From the NCBI GenBank assembly GCA_030549205.1, contig JAUKTV010000001.1, positions 4,836,001 through 4,900,000 of the forward strand: a stretch of 64,000 nucleotides of DNA, given 5' to 3'. Made by a program: the position numbers and the translations under genes. The notes beneath the pieces were generated by a model. It was not told where the DNA came from and did no database searches. It saw only the letters and a list, made by a program, of their open reading frames with translations. This DNA is from Apiosordaria backusii (lineage: Eukaryota; Ascomycota; Sordariomycetes; Sordariales; Lasiosphaeriaceae). Positions 30,567 through 41,908 of this stretch are shown in pieces (positions within the stretch are counted from its first letter, which is position 1; each line of letters begins with the position of its first letter).

Positions 30567-32548
30567 TCAATGCAATGCGGCCAAAGCTTCGAGTACATCT
30601 GACAAGGCTTCAACCAGTCCTTTGTCCTTCTTTACCTTGTCCCGCAGCTGGGTCGCGATTCCAATAATGGCACTCGTCGAGTGTGTGTAGCGTCTACGAA
30701 GGCCCGGGTGAGCATTCACCAAAAGCGCCGTGGCAAGCTGAAGTACAGCTACCTGAAACTCCTCCACCATCGGTGGCTGCGTCTGGTCTGGAACAGCCCA
30801 TGCTGCTACCTTTGTGACGAGATCCATCCAGTCCTCCCGGGGGCCTGGTTGTTCCGCCTCGGCGATCTGAAGCAAGATTCTCACGATCTCGACTCCCCGT
30901 GCTGCCTCGTTTTCATCGCTCATTGTTGAGCTAGCTTGGAAAATGTTGTAGAGGTCGGTGACAAGTGCTTGCCACCCTCCATTCTCCAAAAAGGCTTCTT
31001 TGCCCTTTCTTTCTTCTAGGATGCCTTCAAATGCTACTAGCAACGGTCTCCTGAAATCCAACCCCTTCTCTGGTGCGCTGCTCGTCTGATAGAGGTCGAC
31101 AAACATGTCGCACAGCCCGGCTGCCTCTTTTCTCAGTAGCTCTCCATCATCTTCTCGCAACCAGATGGCCAATGTTCTGATAGCGGCCAAGATGAGCGGA
31201 TCTTGGCTGGAGTGCACACTCTTGGAGTCCCATGCCAAAGTGAAATGTGACACGCCACCCTCATTAGCCGCAGCTGTCCGCGCTTCGGGATGTAAGCCCA
31301 TAGCACCGGCTATTGAGGCGTCCCAGCGGTCACGCAAGTACTCGGCTGTGAGAGACATGGTCTCGGAGATGGATGTGCGAAGCTTGAGCAATAGATCCGG
31401 CTTCATGATCCACTGGTTGTTGTTGGTTTCTCCACTGTCCAGTGCCTCTAGTGTTCGTAGAAGATAGCCCATAAAGTTGGAGACAACGTTGTACGCAGAG
31501 GTAAGCCGCTGAGCCGTAGGGTTGTAAGACGGGTTGTTTAGCTGCTCTAATAGTGTAGGTATCGTTGATCGAATGTCAATTAAGAGAAGATTGACGAGGA
31601 GAAAGGCAAAGGGACTTTCGCTCTTTGTTGCGTATTTGGTGTCGACATCCTCGGCAAATAGAAGCTGGGGGCTTGTATGGGATAGACTTCGAGAAGAGCG
31701 GCAGAAAGGTTGGTAAAAGCGGCGCGACCGTCGGCAGTGGGACGACTGATGACAAGGTCTCGCACGAACTTGGCCAATGATGGGAGCCACGTTGGGTTTG
31801 GTGGAAGCAACTCTGGGTCGAGGCGAGGCAGTAAGTTTCCGAGAAAATTCAGGAGAGTGACACCGTCAGTTCCTCTGAAAGAAACAACCAACATTCCAAT
31901 AGTTTTGTCGATCTTGGAACTTAAAGTCATCTTGTCTGATGTGGTCGCCATAGCACCAAGCCATGAATAGAACAGCGTGTCCAGGACGAGGGGCTGAGAA
32001 GGGGCAATTTCGGTCAAAGTAGATAGGTCTTCTATAGTGTCAAAGACCTTGGCGCCCTCGGGCTGATTTACCAGGCTCACTAAAGTCTCAAGGACCAGCC
32101 GGGTGGTGTCATCCGAACTGTACCATGGTTAGCGAAGAAAATAAAACCACCGAGGCGAGTGAGCTTACCAGTAGAGAAGACAAGCAACCAGCTGAGGTAT
32201 TCGGTTGACCAACTTAGTATCCTGCCTCGACTTCTCTGGCAACAAGGCAGTGAAGGTGTGGAGAACAGAAACAGCAAGGTCTAACATGTCGTTGGTACCT
32301 TTGGCCTGCTGTTTCGACCCAGTCCGGATCAAACGATCCAGGAACTTTTGGGGAATGCTCTCCCACAGACTGACAAGTCCATCTTCGTCTGTCCTCAGTT
32401 CTGGCGTATTATCCAGAACGGACTTGAGCAACGCCAACCCAACGAATCGAGATGTGTCGTCCTTTGCGCTGAGTAAGGTCTGAATTTTCTGCAGTGAGGC
32501 TGCTTGGTTCTGCTGTTCCCCAGCTGCTGATGGTGCCGTTTCACTCAT
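30567..32548 (-). CDS. Neurochondrin-family protein, with a frame break
   Basis: Two exons, 32548-32169 and 32117-30567, joined by GTAAGC..ACAG. An all-helical, ARM-like protein of the neurochondrin family; its cellular role in fungi is not established. The N-terminus (SLQKIQTLLSAKDDTSRFVGLALLKSVLDN) and the middle (VNRIPQLVACLLY, then SSDDTTRLVLETLVSLV) are typical of the family. Exon 2 starts in frame through EVYPIQAP and then hits a different frame. The conserved continuation (LLFAEDVDTKYATKSESPFAFLLVNLLLIDIRSTIPTLLEQL) begins at once in the +1 frame. The break coincides with a run of five G at 31667-31671 (C on the coding strand); a sixth would join the frames, giving about 643 aa. The C-terminus has KKDKGLVEALSDVLEALAALH. 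Family call by recognition of N- and C-terminal blocks. Confidence 0.72.
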
Positions 32549-33004
32549 CTTGCCAAATATTCGGTGAGAATATGCAATATGTCGAAAAAGTCATTCTGAT
32601 GGCGGATGATCTTGATGAAGTCAACGTGAGCAACCATATCCCAGGTCCAGGGTGTGATAGAAAGTGGAGGAAAGGTACGTACCGAATTAAGGTTGCCAAG
32701 ACCGCACAGACTTTATGTTTCTGTATCGTAATACCAGGTAACGGCTGGGTAACGTAACAACTTGCGTATCCGTAATCGATAAGATAACGGATAGCTGTCG
32801 CTGTCCTCCTCAACCAGCCATCCCAGTTAACCTTGACGACCAATGTGCCCACGCCGCGCATACCCAGCGCATCTACATTCTGCGCAATAGACGCATTGCA
32901 GACCGGCGGTAAGCGCATTCATATATCAGAGCAATCCAATTGCAAACCAGCTCTCGTCGTCTGGCCAAACTCAAGCATGGCACACGCACCAACACCTGCC
33001 CACC
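32549..33004. other. Divergent promoter region, neurochondrin / CLC
   Basis: 456 bases between two starts. No specific binding site is assigned. An ATCGATAAGATAACGG segment near 32776 contains a GATA core (GATAAG), the kind of site bound by fungal GATA factors, but a single core is weak evidence. Confidence 0.35.
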
Positions 33005-35756
33005 ATGTCCCCGACTAACAACGGATCCTCGAGTTCCGAACCATTCCCCCCATTCAACAACAACATCCACCCTCACGACAACCACGATACCGACGCAGAC
33101 GAACTAGATCTCCTCGACGACGCAGACACAACCGCCATCCTCGGCGACGACCCTCTCCAGCAACCCCTCTCCTTCAAGCGCAAACAGAAACAGACCGGGA
33201 TATTCTCCCAACCAGCTCGCCTCTTCAACGCCCTCACCGGCAGGGGCAACCCCTCGCGAAACAGCCAAGATATCCCGCCACCACAACCACCACATCGAAC
33301 AATACCAGGCGCAACTGGCGCTACGAGATTAGACTACGTCCCTGGCAATGGAGGATCAAAGGACTCGTTCCCAACAGATTGGCTCGCCGAAGGCCCCGGC
33401 CGGAGAGTAGGATACGAAGATCTAACAGCCATCGATTGGATTTTTGAATACACCAAAGAGCGCCAACGGCAGCGATCTCTCCTTTCGCGAACAACCTCCA
33501 TCGGGTTCCCATTACTGGGTTTTCTACAACGGGTTCTGGATGCCTCACAAGTGTGGGTTATCCTCATCTTATCCGGCCTGGCCGTCGGGACTCTCACAGC
33601 AGGGATAGACGTCACGACCGACTGGCTAGGGGATATCAAATATGGCTTCTGCTCCACGGTAGACGGGGGCGCGTTCTACCTGAGCAAAACAGCGTGCTGT
33701 TACGGGTATGACGAGATAAGTAAATGCCAAGGGTGGAAGACATGGGGGAATGCACTGGGAGCGACGTCAAAGGGAGGGGTTTGGTTTGCGGAATATGCGG
33801 TTTACCTTGTGTTGGGGGTGGCGTTTGCGCTGTCGGCCAGTTTGCTGGTGAAGGAGTATGCGGTCTATGCCAAGCACAGCGGTATTCCGGAGATCAAGAC
33901 GGTGCTTGGGGGGTTTATTATTAGGAGGTTTTTGGGCCTTTGGACTCTAATTACGAAGTCGTTGGGTTTGGTGTTGGCGGTGGCTTCGGGGATGTGGTTG
34001 GGAAAGGAGGGGCCATTGGTGCATGTTGCTTGTTGTTGCGCGAACTTGTTTATCAAGTTGTTTCCGAGCATTAATAATAATGAAGGTATGTCGTCCGGTC
34101 TGTCTATTCAACATTCAGGCTGTCAAAGGCTAACTTGCGATAGCTCGGAAACGAGAGGTTCTGTCCGCTGCGGCGGCTTCCGGCATTTCAGTTGCCTTCG
34201 GGTCACCCATTGGAGGTGTGCTCTTCAGTCTTGAACAACTATCGTATTATTTTCCCGACAAAACCATGTGGCAAAGCTTTGTGTGTGCCATGACGGCTGC
34301 CATGGTGCTAGAAGCGTTTGACCCGTTTCGATCAGGAAAGCTGGTCATGTACCAAGTTACCTACAGCTCAGTCTGGCATGGCTTTGAGCTCGTCCCGTTT
34401 GTCCTCCTCGGGCTTCTCGGCGGGATATACGGAGGGCTATTTATCAAAGCAAACATGTGGGTTGCAAGATGGAGAAAGTCAGCAACCTGGCTGCCAGGCC
34501 CTGTCGTCCAGGTGGTAGCCGTGGCTGTGTTGACAGCGCTTCTCAACTACCCCAACAACTACATGCGAGCCCAGTGTTCAGATCTGGTCTCCAACCTCTT
34601 CTCTGAATGCTCCAAGTTAACAGACGACCAATTCGGCCTCTGCAAAACAGGCGCCGCCTCAGCTGGCACCATCATCCTGCTGATTTTCGCCGCGGTACTA
34701 GGCTTCTTCCTCGCCGCTATCACATTCGGCCTGCAAATACCAGCAGGTATAATCCTCCCCTCCATGGCCATCGGCGCCCTCACCGGCCGAGCTATTGGCA
34801 TCATAATGGAAATATGGCAGCGCAACCACCCAAATTTCATCGCGTTTCGGTCTTGCGAACCCGACGTACCTTGTATCACGCCCGGAACATACGCCATCAT
34901 CGGTGCCGCCGCCGCCTTGGGTGGCGTAACCCGCATGACTGTCTCGATTGTGGTAATCATGTTCGAACTCACCGGCGCCCTAACTTACGTCCTGCCAATA
35001 ATGGTAGCAGTGATGATCTCCAAATGGGTAGGCGACGCCTTCTCCCGGAGGGGGATCTATGAGTCGTGGATTCATTTCAATGAATATCCTTATCTGGACA
35101 ACAGCGAGGAAATCCCCATTCCTGACATCCCTGCGTCGCAAATTATGACACGAATTGAAGACCTTGTTGTCCTAACAGCAACGGGGCATACGATAGCCAG
35201 TTTGACAGCTGTGCTGGAGCAACATCCGTATAGGGGATTTCCGGTGGTGTCCGACCCACGAGACGCCATATTATTGGGCTACATTTCCCGGGCAGAGCTG
35301 GCGTACAGTCTTCACACATCTACTCAAGCGCCGAGATTACTACCTCCAGAAACAGAGGCGTTTTTCGCTCACCAACCCCTTGCCGACCCAAGAACGACAC
35401 TTGATCTGAGGCAGTGGATGGATCAAACGCCTCTTACTCTGCCGTCTAGGAGTAGGTTGCATCTTGCAGTTTCTTACTTTCAGAAACTGGGTCTGAGATA
35501 CGTGCTGTTTGTGGACCGGGGCGTGCTGCAGGGGTTGTTGACGAAGAAGGACGTTTGGTATGTCCTGAATGGCGCGGAAGAGACGAGACGGACTGCGGGT
35601 GGTGCTGGAGATGGGGGGAGAGGAGATGTGTCATTAGGTGTAGCCAGAGAGAGTGGTGAAGGGGAAAGTGCTGGTTTGCTGGGTGTTGTTGGGAGGGATG
35701 GGGATGATTTAGAGCCAGTAAGCCCAATAGGGGATACGGGGAGCAATTTGCTGTGA
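33005..35756 (+). CDS. CLC-family chloride channel/antiporter (Gef1-like)
   Basis: Voltage-gated chloride channel or Cl-/H+ exchanger of intracellular membranes. Two exons, 33005-34085 and 34144-35756, give 897 aa. A disordered cytosolic N-terminus of about 150 residues precedes YEDLTAIDWIFEYTKER, then about ten hydrophobic segments. Ion-pathway motifs are KHSGIPEIKTVLGGF, GKEGPLVHVACC (the gating glutamate is present, suggesting exchanger behaviour), AFGSPIGGVLFSLEQ and LQIPAGIILPSMAIGALTGR. Two C-terminal CBS domains follow: IMTRIEDLVVLTATGHTIASLTAVLEQHPYRGFPVV, and PLTLPSRSRLHLAVSYFQKLGLRYVLFVDRGVLQGLLTKKD. The GSGIP element is KHSGIP here, which I believe is usual in fungal homologues. 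Localisation (Golgi, endosome or vacuole) is inferred from family members. Confidence 0.93.
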
Positions 35757-36144
35757 TTTAAATGGGATGGGATGGATGTGTAATGATATACCTATGGATA
35801 TATAGCGTTTGCTTTGGGTATTTGAGGGCTTTAGAAGAAACAATTTCTATACATCCAAAGTCTGACTGACATGCAGGACGTGATGGGTGACTTGATGTGA
35901 CTATGTGTACCGCTGTACTGGTACATCTGTTACGATTACGTCACTGCGCCAAGCTTTTGACAATTGACAGCGGAACAACTGAACTTCATTCATCAGCTGG
36001 GCTACCCACCTCTCTCCCAAACCTCTCCATTGTCTCTCTGCGCATATGAATACTCGACAGCCTATTTCGTTTCTTGGTTCTCTAGATATCCGCTACTGAG
36101 TCGACCATTACAAGCTTTCAAGTCAGCAAACATACATTCCCAAC
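35757..36144. other. Intergenic region, CLC / AIM3-like gene
   Basis: 388 bases between tandem genes, with the CLC 3' end (GTATTTGAGGGC, AT-rich around 35780-35850) and the next gene's promoter. Nothing further is recognised. Confidence 0.35.
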
Positions 36145-37460
36145 ATGCCAGACTACAAGGACATCCTCAAAAATGGATGGCATCCCGAAAAGTCCGGGAC
36201 CACGGGTGGCATCAAGGGCCAAATGGCATGTCGATCTGCCCCATACAACTACGAGCTTCTTCAATGGATACGAAACTAACTTTATTTCTCCTCATAGAAA
36301 TCTCTAGTCGGCCGCGGCGACGACGTACGCTTCTCCCCCTTTTCTCCACCTACCTACCTACCTACCTACCCATCCAACGGTCACTAACCCCCTAACTACG
36401 ACACCAGAAAAACAAATACGAGCACCACACCCCCCGACCCCTCTCCTCCCTCAAAGACCCTTCCACTTTCGCCCCTCCCCCGAAACGGACCCTAACCGGC
36501 TCCTCCGGCTCCCTACCCAACTCCCCCGGCCACCCTCCCGTTCAGCAACACCAACAACAACAACAACCTCACCCCGACCCCGAAGAACCACCAAAACAAC
36601 CCAAACCCTGGTCCCTCAACACAACCGGCCTCTCAACCGCCAACCTCCCACCCCCACCAGGAAGAAGAGATGGCGGCCGCCCACCAGCTCCACAACCCCC
36701 TTCTTCCCGACCATCTTCAACCTCAAGCACTGGCAGCCGACCACCACCACCTGCCCTCCCACCCCGTCTCCCACCCCGATCATCACCCCCAACTTCCTCA
36801 TCACCAAGCAACACAACCGCAAACGCCCTAGCAAACCTCACCCAGTCCATCTCGGCAGCTAGTATCGGTGGTGATAAGGGCGTTCCAAAACCAAATCAGT
36901 CATCGATCGATAGGTTAACCGCAGCAGGTATCTCCGTTCCCGGTCTCGGTATCGGAATCGGCAACAGCACCTCCCACCCAGCACCACCTCCCCGAACAAC
37001 CGGCTCCCCATCTCCAGCAGCAAAACAACCACCCCAAATCCCATCAGGCTTCTCCTCCCACCTGGCAAAAGCAGCTACTACCTCCTTTCAAAACCGCCAA
37101 CAATCTCAAGAGGGAGGGACAGGATCAGGCTATGGGACAACACTCGCCAAAGAAGGTCTAAACCGGTACAAGACCGCCTCCCCCTCCGAAAAGGCAGCTA
37201 TACACGGCGCGGCAACGTCAGCGGCCAAACAGGGCTTCAACCGGTACCAAACCGCCACGCCGTCGGAACGAGCTGCCGTTTCAGGGGCGGCAAGTTCAAT
37301 GCTGTCGTCGGCAGTTGCAGCTGCGAAAAAGAAGCCCCCTCCGCCTCCTCCACCGGCTAAGAAGAAGCCGCAGTTCTTGGGGGGCAACAAGCCAGCTCAG
37401 GAGGAGGAGGACGATGCGCCGCCGCCGGTGCCGTTGGCTACGAGACCGCGATTTCCATGA
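36145..37460 (+). CDS. Proline-rich AIM3-like protein
   Basis: Three exons: 36145-36225, 36298-36324 and 36408-37460; 386 aa. The N-terminus MPDYKDILKNGWHPEKSGTTGGIKGQ leads, after splicing, into KSLVGRGDDKNKYEHHTPRPLSSLKDPSTFAPPPKR. The GWHP and PLSSLKDPSxFxPPPKR elements are shared, as far as I recall, with fungal proteins named after yeast Aim3, which associates with cortical actin and BAR-domain proteins. The centre is rich in Pro/Ser (PPPPGRRDGGRPPAPQPP). Near the C-terminus two similar segments occur: EGLNRYKTASPSEKAAIHGAATSAAK and QGFNRYQTATPSERAAVSGAASS, followed by a PPPPPPPAKKK stretch suited to SH3 or profilin binding. The first intron appears to be GC-AG (GCATGT..CATAG). The second contains a (TACC)6 run. 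Role is inferred. Confidence 0.6.
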
Positions 37461-37715
37461 GAGTTAGAAGAGATGGTCGAAACATCAACAAAGCACACTC
37501 TATTCACTCAAGCATGATTACTGTAGAACAAGAAGCATGTTGTGGTAGAAAACACCCGCATAACAGTTTCATTCGCAAGCAAAAAAAACTCTACCTAAGA
37601 TCTCTTTGGTGAACCCTATATGTTTTTGTTCTGCTGCGTTGATCTGCTAGCTTGCGCAAACTAACCCAGCCCCCGTCCCCCTTTTTTTAGATTATTCGTG
37701 GGCGTGCTAAACGCT

Positions 37716-38832
37716 TTAGCACTTCTGGCCCTTGAGGCCAGCCTTCCAGAAGAGGAAGTAAGGAGAGACACCGTCCTCCATGTAGTTGGAGAGGATGACC
37801 CTGTTTTGTTTTCATGTCAGCAAAATTGTTTTAAAATAAATAGAGGGGGTGGGGGGTTTGTTTATAGACGTACATTCCATCGGGGTTCATGGAGGCACCA
37901 GTGTAAAAGTCGAGGTCCTTGAAGTTGGCCTGGATCCACTTGGCGAAAGCCATGGCCTTGGGCTCGAAGATGGCGATCTGTTGCTCGACCTTCTTCTTCT
38001 CGGCCTCCTTCTCCTCGGCCGAGAGGGCCTTCCAGGCCCAGTCGGTCTCCTCGCGGTTCTTTTGGGCCCAGGGGATGTAGGCTTTGGTGTTCTTGAGGTA
38101 GCCTGGATTATTGAAGGGTTAGAAAGGGAGGGGGGTGTGGTTGAAGCAAAAAAGGGGAACGCACCCTTGAGGTAGGACATGTAAGACTTCTTGTCGAAGG
38201 AGGTGGACTCGAGGAGACCGGAGGAGACGACGTTGATGACCTCCTTGGCGGAGTCGTCGGCACCTTCGTCGTCACCGCCCTCGGCGGAGGCGTTGGCGCC
38301 GGTGTCTATGGAACGTTAGAGGGGTCGGTATTCAGTGGGATGAACGGGGGAAGGGGTAATAACATACCGACGTTGGTGGCAGCCTCGACCACGCGCTCGC
38401 CCCTGACGAAGTAGAGGATGGACTCGGCCTCCTTCTTGGCCTTGACGTCGGCGGGCTGGCGCTCCCAGTCATCGTCGACACCGAGGACGTCGCCGACCGT
38501 CTTGGCGGGCTTCTTGGCGAGGGCGTCGATCTCGTCTGCGTTGCAGGGGATGAGGGTGTAACCGTCGGAGATAATCTCGTCGTTGGCGGCGAAGGCGAGG
38601 GGCTCGTCGGCGCCGGAGGTCTTGATCACATCCTGTATTTGGGGGGGGGATATATATTAGCGATCTGGGGATATGTAGAGTAGATAGGATAGGCAAAGGT
38701 GGTGTGGTTTGGCACAATGCGCCCACAGTATTGGGGCAAGAAGGGGGGGGCTGTTGAAATTTTGCGCTGGGCAGGATAGAGGTGTCCAGGAAGGATGAAA
38801 GTTTGAGGGGAACGTACAGAGTAGACAATCAT
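37716..38832 (-). CDS. Translationally controlled tumour protein (TCTP), extended form
   Basis: Five exons: 38832-38818 (15 nt), 38632-38368, 38305-38165, 38102-37874 and 37800-37716; 244 aa. The spliced protein starts MIVYSDVI, followed by NDEIISDGYTL, the TCTP-1 signature region NVDTGANASAEGGDDEGADD, then STSFDKKSYMSYLKGYLKNTKAY. It ends ANFKDLDFYTGASMNPDGMVILSNYMEDGVSPYFLFWKAGLKGQKC, which matches the TCTP C-terminus closely. Usual TCTPs are 168-172 aa. The extra about 70 residues fall in three places: after MIVYSD, in the segment containing KTVGDVLGVDDDWERQPADVK, and in the helical hairpin (YIPWAQKNREETDWAW). TCTP is an abundant cytosolic protein tied to growth, stress and translation elongation. 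All introns are GT..AG. Confidence 0.85.
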
Positions 38833-40634
38833 CTTGGCGGTGTTTGTGAGGGTGACGAGATTATGAGGCTGGTCTGGTTCTGCGTGGGTTGTCAAAAGGA
38901 ATGGAAGGCACAGGAGGGGAAAAAAATTGATATGGAGGCAGGGCGGGGAGTGGTTAACAAAAACGCGGGGCTTTTTTTTGGGGGGGGGGGGGAGAGACGA
39001 ATTCAAGAATGAATGAGGTGGGGAGGGGTAAAAAAGCGAGCGGGGCCTTTTTTTTAAGTGGTTGTGTTCTATCAAGTGGGACCCACATTGGGCCACCTTT
39101 TAACTTCACTTTGAGAGAGACTTCAAGACATTTGAAGCGGGCGGCAACTTAGCTTTTCTTCTCTTATCTTTCTGATCATCAAGTGGGGAGTGAGTGAATG
39201 AGTTTTGGGCAGGTATTTCAAGGTTGTGGGAGCAGTGAAGCCAAGCTCTGCACAACCGTTGAGGTCGTCTCGTTGATATGCTTCAAATTGTGGAAGCCAT
39301 TCACGTGGTTTTGTGGCACAGTAAGAAACTCAAGCGAGAGGTAAGTGGCCATATCTATCAACTGGGGGCCTGGGGCAATACCACCAGAAAAGTTTAAGTT
39401 ACTCTCATGCGCCTCGGTATAACTCTCAGCAGCCTGTAAGGACAGTAACGACATAGTTTGAGCAAGAAAGAAATGTGTATAGCCACCACTTCTTACATCA
39501 ATGCCTACAGAGCGCTGGGCAAACACTGCACCTGTTGAAAACACAGGGTAAGAAGCCGTTGGACCCCAGACCAACGGGGTTTTGGTGGGTTGAAGACTCA
39601 GGAACCACCCAGGTTGTCCATCTTATCAGATCCTTGTCTGATATCAGCCTCGCTGGGCGGCTCAACTACCGTGAACCTTTCTGTCTGCTAGTTGTGAATG
39701 TTCTCATGGTTATCCGTAATCTTGTTATTGCTCTTCTCTCTCTAGATGAAATTTTCGAGCTAGAGTAAAAATTGAAGAGCCGTCTCGCCGTTTTATCCAC
39801 AAAGAATACCCTAGGTCAACCCCGTTGTTGAAGTTCTGGAACTGATCTTCAGAACCACGCCAAGAAACAGTGGCGGACAGTTCTGCCTCTGATTTCTCAC
39901 CCACCAATGAGAGCACCCAAAAGCAGATAGGGGTCGCGAACGCGTGCTAACATAAGCCATCGATGATCGATCAACGCTCTGCTGATGCGAGCTCGGCAGC
40001 AGTAACTCCGACAGCGCAGAGCATACCGCAAGCATCCACGGCATCTATCTTCAACATTCATAACCAGCATCAGATGAGTCCTGGGCTCTCAACATCTCGC
40101 GTATAAAAAAGTGGAAAGATCATGGTGCCACCAGTCACCCGACAGTGTTAAGTCACGGAAATTGATTTCTGCCAGCGGGGGCCGCGTCCCGGGGGTTAGG
40201 TGTGTTTGAGCGTGGTGGTGTGGTGGTGGGCTCCAGCAGCTCTGGGGCAGATTTCCAGGGGGCGGTTTTGTCAGTTTTTAGGGGGGCCAAGAACCTCAAG
40301 CTCAGTTTTTACCAATCGGGTCCCCGGAATCCACCGGGGACTTACAAACCACCGCCCGTTTTTTCCTCAAAAACACCGAACCACCTCATCTCTCTCCCCC
40401 CCAAACAAATGACATTAAACACTGTGGCGGTCAAGAAACGTCGTTTTGTTTTCGTTTCTGTCAATTTGATTGCAGTTTTCCAAGTTTGCTTTCCCCAAAC
40501 CCCTTTCCATTGATGCGGTCAACTTAAGCAACCGCCCGCTCTCTCTCTACCTGAGTTCCCTTACTACCTACCTACCTTTTTCCGAAACTCGCGGGCACCT
40601 TCGCGGTCGTCTCGCCACACAAGCCATTGTCACC
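38833..40634. other. 1.8-kb divergent intergenic region, TCTP / SUR2
   Basis: Holds both promoters. Homopolymer tracts lie close to the TCTP start (T and G runs near 38970-38992 and 39048-39056). The minus frame 39218-39574 opens with TTG and is unrecognised. A pyrimidine-rich segment with ACTACCTACCTACC (40563-40576) precedes SUR2 and probably forms its leader. Confidence 0.4.
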
Positions 40635-41908
40635 ATGTCAAGCAGCAGCAGCAGCAGCGCGATAAACTCAACCACCACCACCACCTACCCCCCCTCCCGC
40701 CCTTACCAACCTACGAACTCAACCCCCTACCCGACCTCCTCCCTTTTATTTCAGACTTTTGGCTCTCCATCATCCTCCCCCATGTCGCCTACTGGGTCGT
40801 CTCGCTCGTCTTCCACCTCATCGACACGTACGATTTATTTCCTCAGTACCGCTTACACACACCCGAGGAGATCACGCAGCGCAACCTCGCCAGCAGGTGG
40901 GAAGTCGCGCGCGATGTTGTGCTTGAGCAGATCCTCCAAGTGGCGACGGCCGCGTTTCTCAACCTCACCGAAGCGAAGCAGATGACAGGGATGGAGGGGT
41001 ACGACGTGGCGGTTTGGGCGAGGAGGATAAGGATCGCGCAGAGGGCGTTGCCTGGGTTGCTGGGGTTGGTTGGGTTGAACGCAAAGGCGATTTCGGAGAA
41101 TGTAGCGCTAGGGGGGTATCCTCTGCTAGCGGGTGCGTTGGCCGGGGGGATTACCCGTTTTTGACGACGGAGTTGCTTGTAGAAGGGGGCAAGCAGGCGG
41201 TGGTGGAGACGGTGCCTGCGTTTGCGACGTGGGAGATGGTGCTAGCGAAGGCGATATACTGGGTTGTGGTTCCGGGCTTTCAGATGTGGGCTGCGGTGGC
41301 GATTATGGATACTTGGCAGTATTTTTGGCATAGGGCGATGCATATGAATAAATGGATGTATAGTATGTTTCGTCCCCCCCGTTCTCTTTGTTATACTCGA
41401 GGGATTGAGCGCTAACGTTGGTTGTGTGTTTCTAGCAAACTGGCACGCCCGCCACCATCGTCTTTATGTCCCCTACGCCTACGGAGCGCTTTACAACCAC
41501 CCCGTTGAGGGGTTTGTAATGGACACTCTCGGAGCTGGAATCGGGTATAAACTTTCCTTTATGAGCAACAGGATGGGCATGCTCTTTTTTGTCGGGAGCA
41601 TGATGAAGACGGTGGACGACCACTGCGGGTATAAGCTCCCGTGGGACCCGCTGCAGCACATCACGAGCAACAACGCGGCGTATCACGACATTCACCACCA
41701 GAGCTGGGGGATCAAGTCCAACTTTTCGCAGCCGTTTTTTACCATTTGGGACAGGTGGCTGGGGACAAAGTGGGAAGGGGATGTGAAGCTCAAGTATGAA
41801 AGGACGAGGGCGAACGCGGCGGCCAAGGGGGAGAAGAAACAACACAAGGAAAAAAAGGAAGAGGTGATGGTGAATGGGAAACAGAATGGGAAGGTGAAGG
41901 CGAAGTAA
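40635..41908 (+). CDS. SUR2: Sphinganine C4-hydroxylase (Sur2), with two frame breaks
   Basis: ER di-iron enzyme that converts dihydrosphingosine or dihydroceramide to the phyto form. Exons 40635-41362 and 41436-41908 (intron GTATGT..CTAG). The start is in CACCATG and is followed by seven Ser and a Thr run. Conserved parts are HVAYWVVSLVFHLIDTYDLFPQYRLHTPEEITQRN; the first His box HRAMH in DTWQYFWHRAMHMNKWMY; the second in WHARHHRLYVPYAYGALYNHPVEGF; and the third in NNAAYHDIHHQSWGIKSNFSQPFF. So all metal ligands are present. The reading frame must change twice: at a 7-base C run (40688-40694) and at a 6-base G run (41144-41149). In both cases one extra base would join the conserved halves (about 400 aa). 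The enzyme call is firm; the breaks look like base-calling errors. Confidence 0.9.

Noticed and set aside
39218..39574. 118-codon minus-strand frame between TCTP and SUR2
   Set aside because: Opens with TTG rather than ATG; no recognised domain and no splice partners seen.
40635..41908. SUR2 as a pseudogene
   Set aside because: All three histidine boxes and the conserved flanks are intact; the two breaks are single-base and both at homopolymers, matching the pattern in other genes here.
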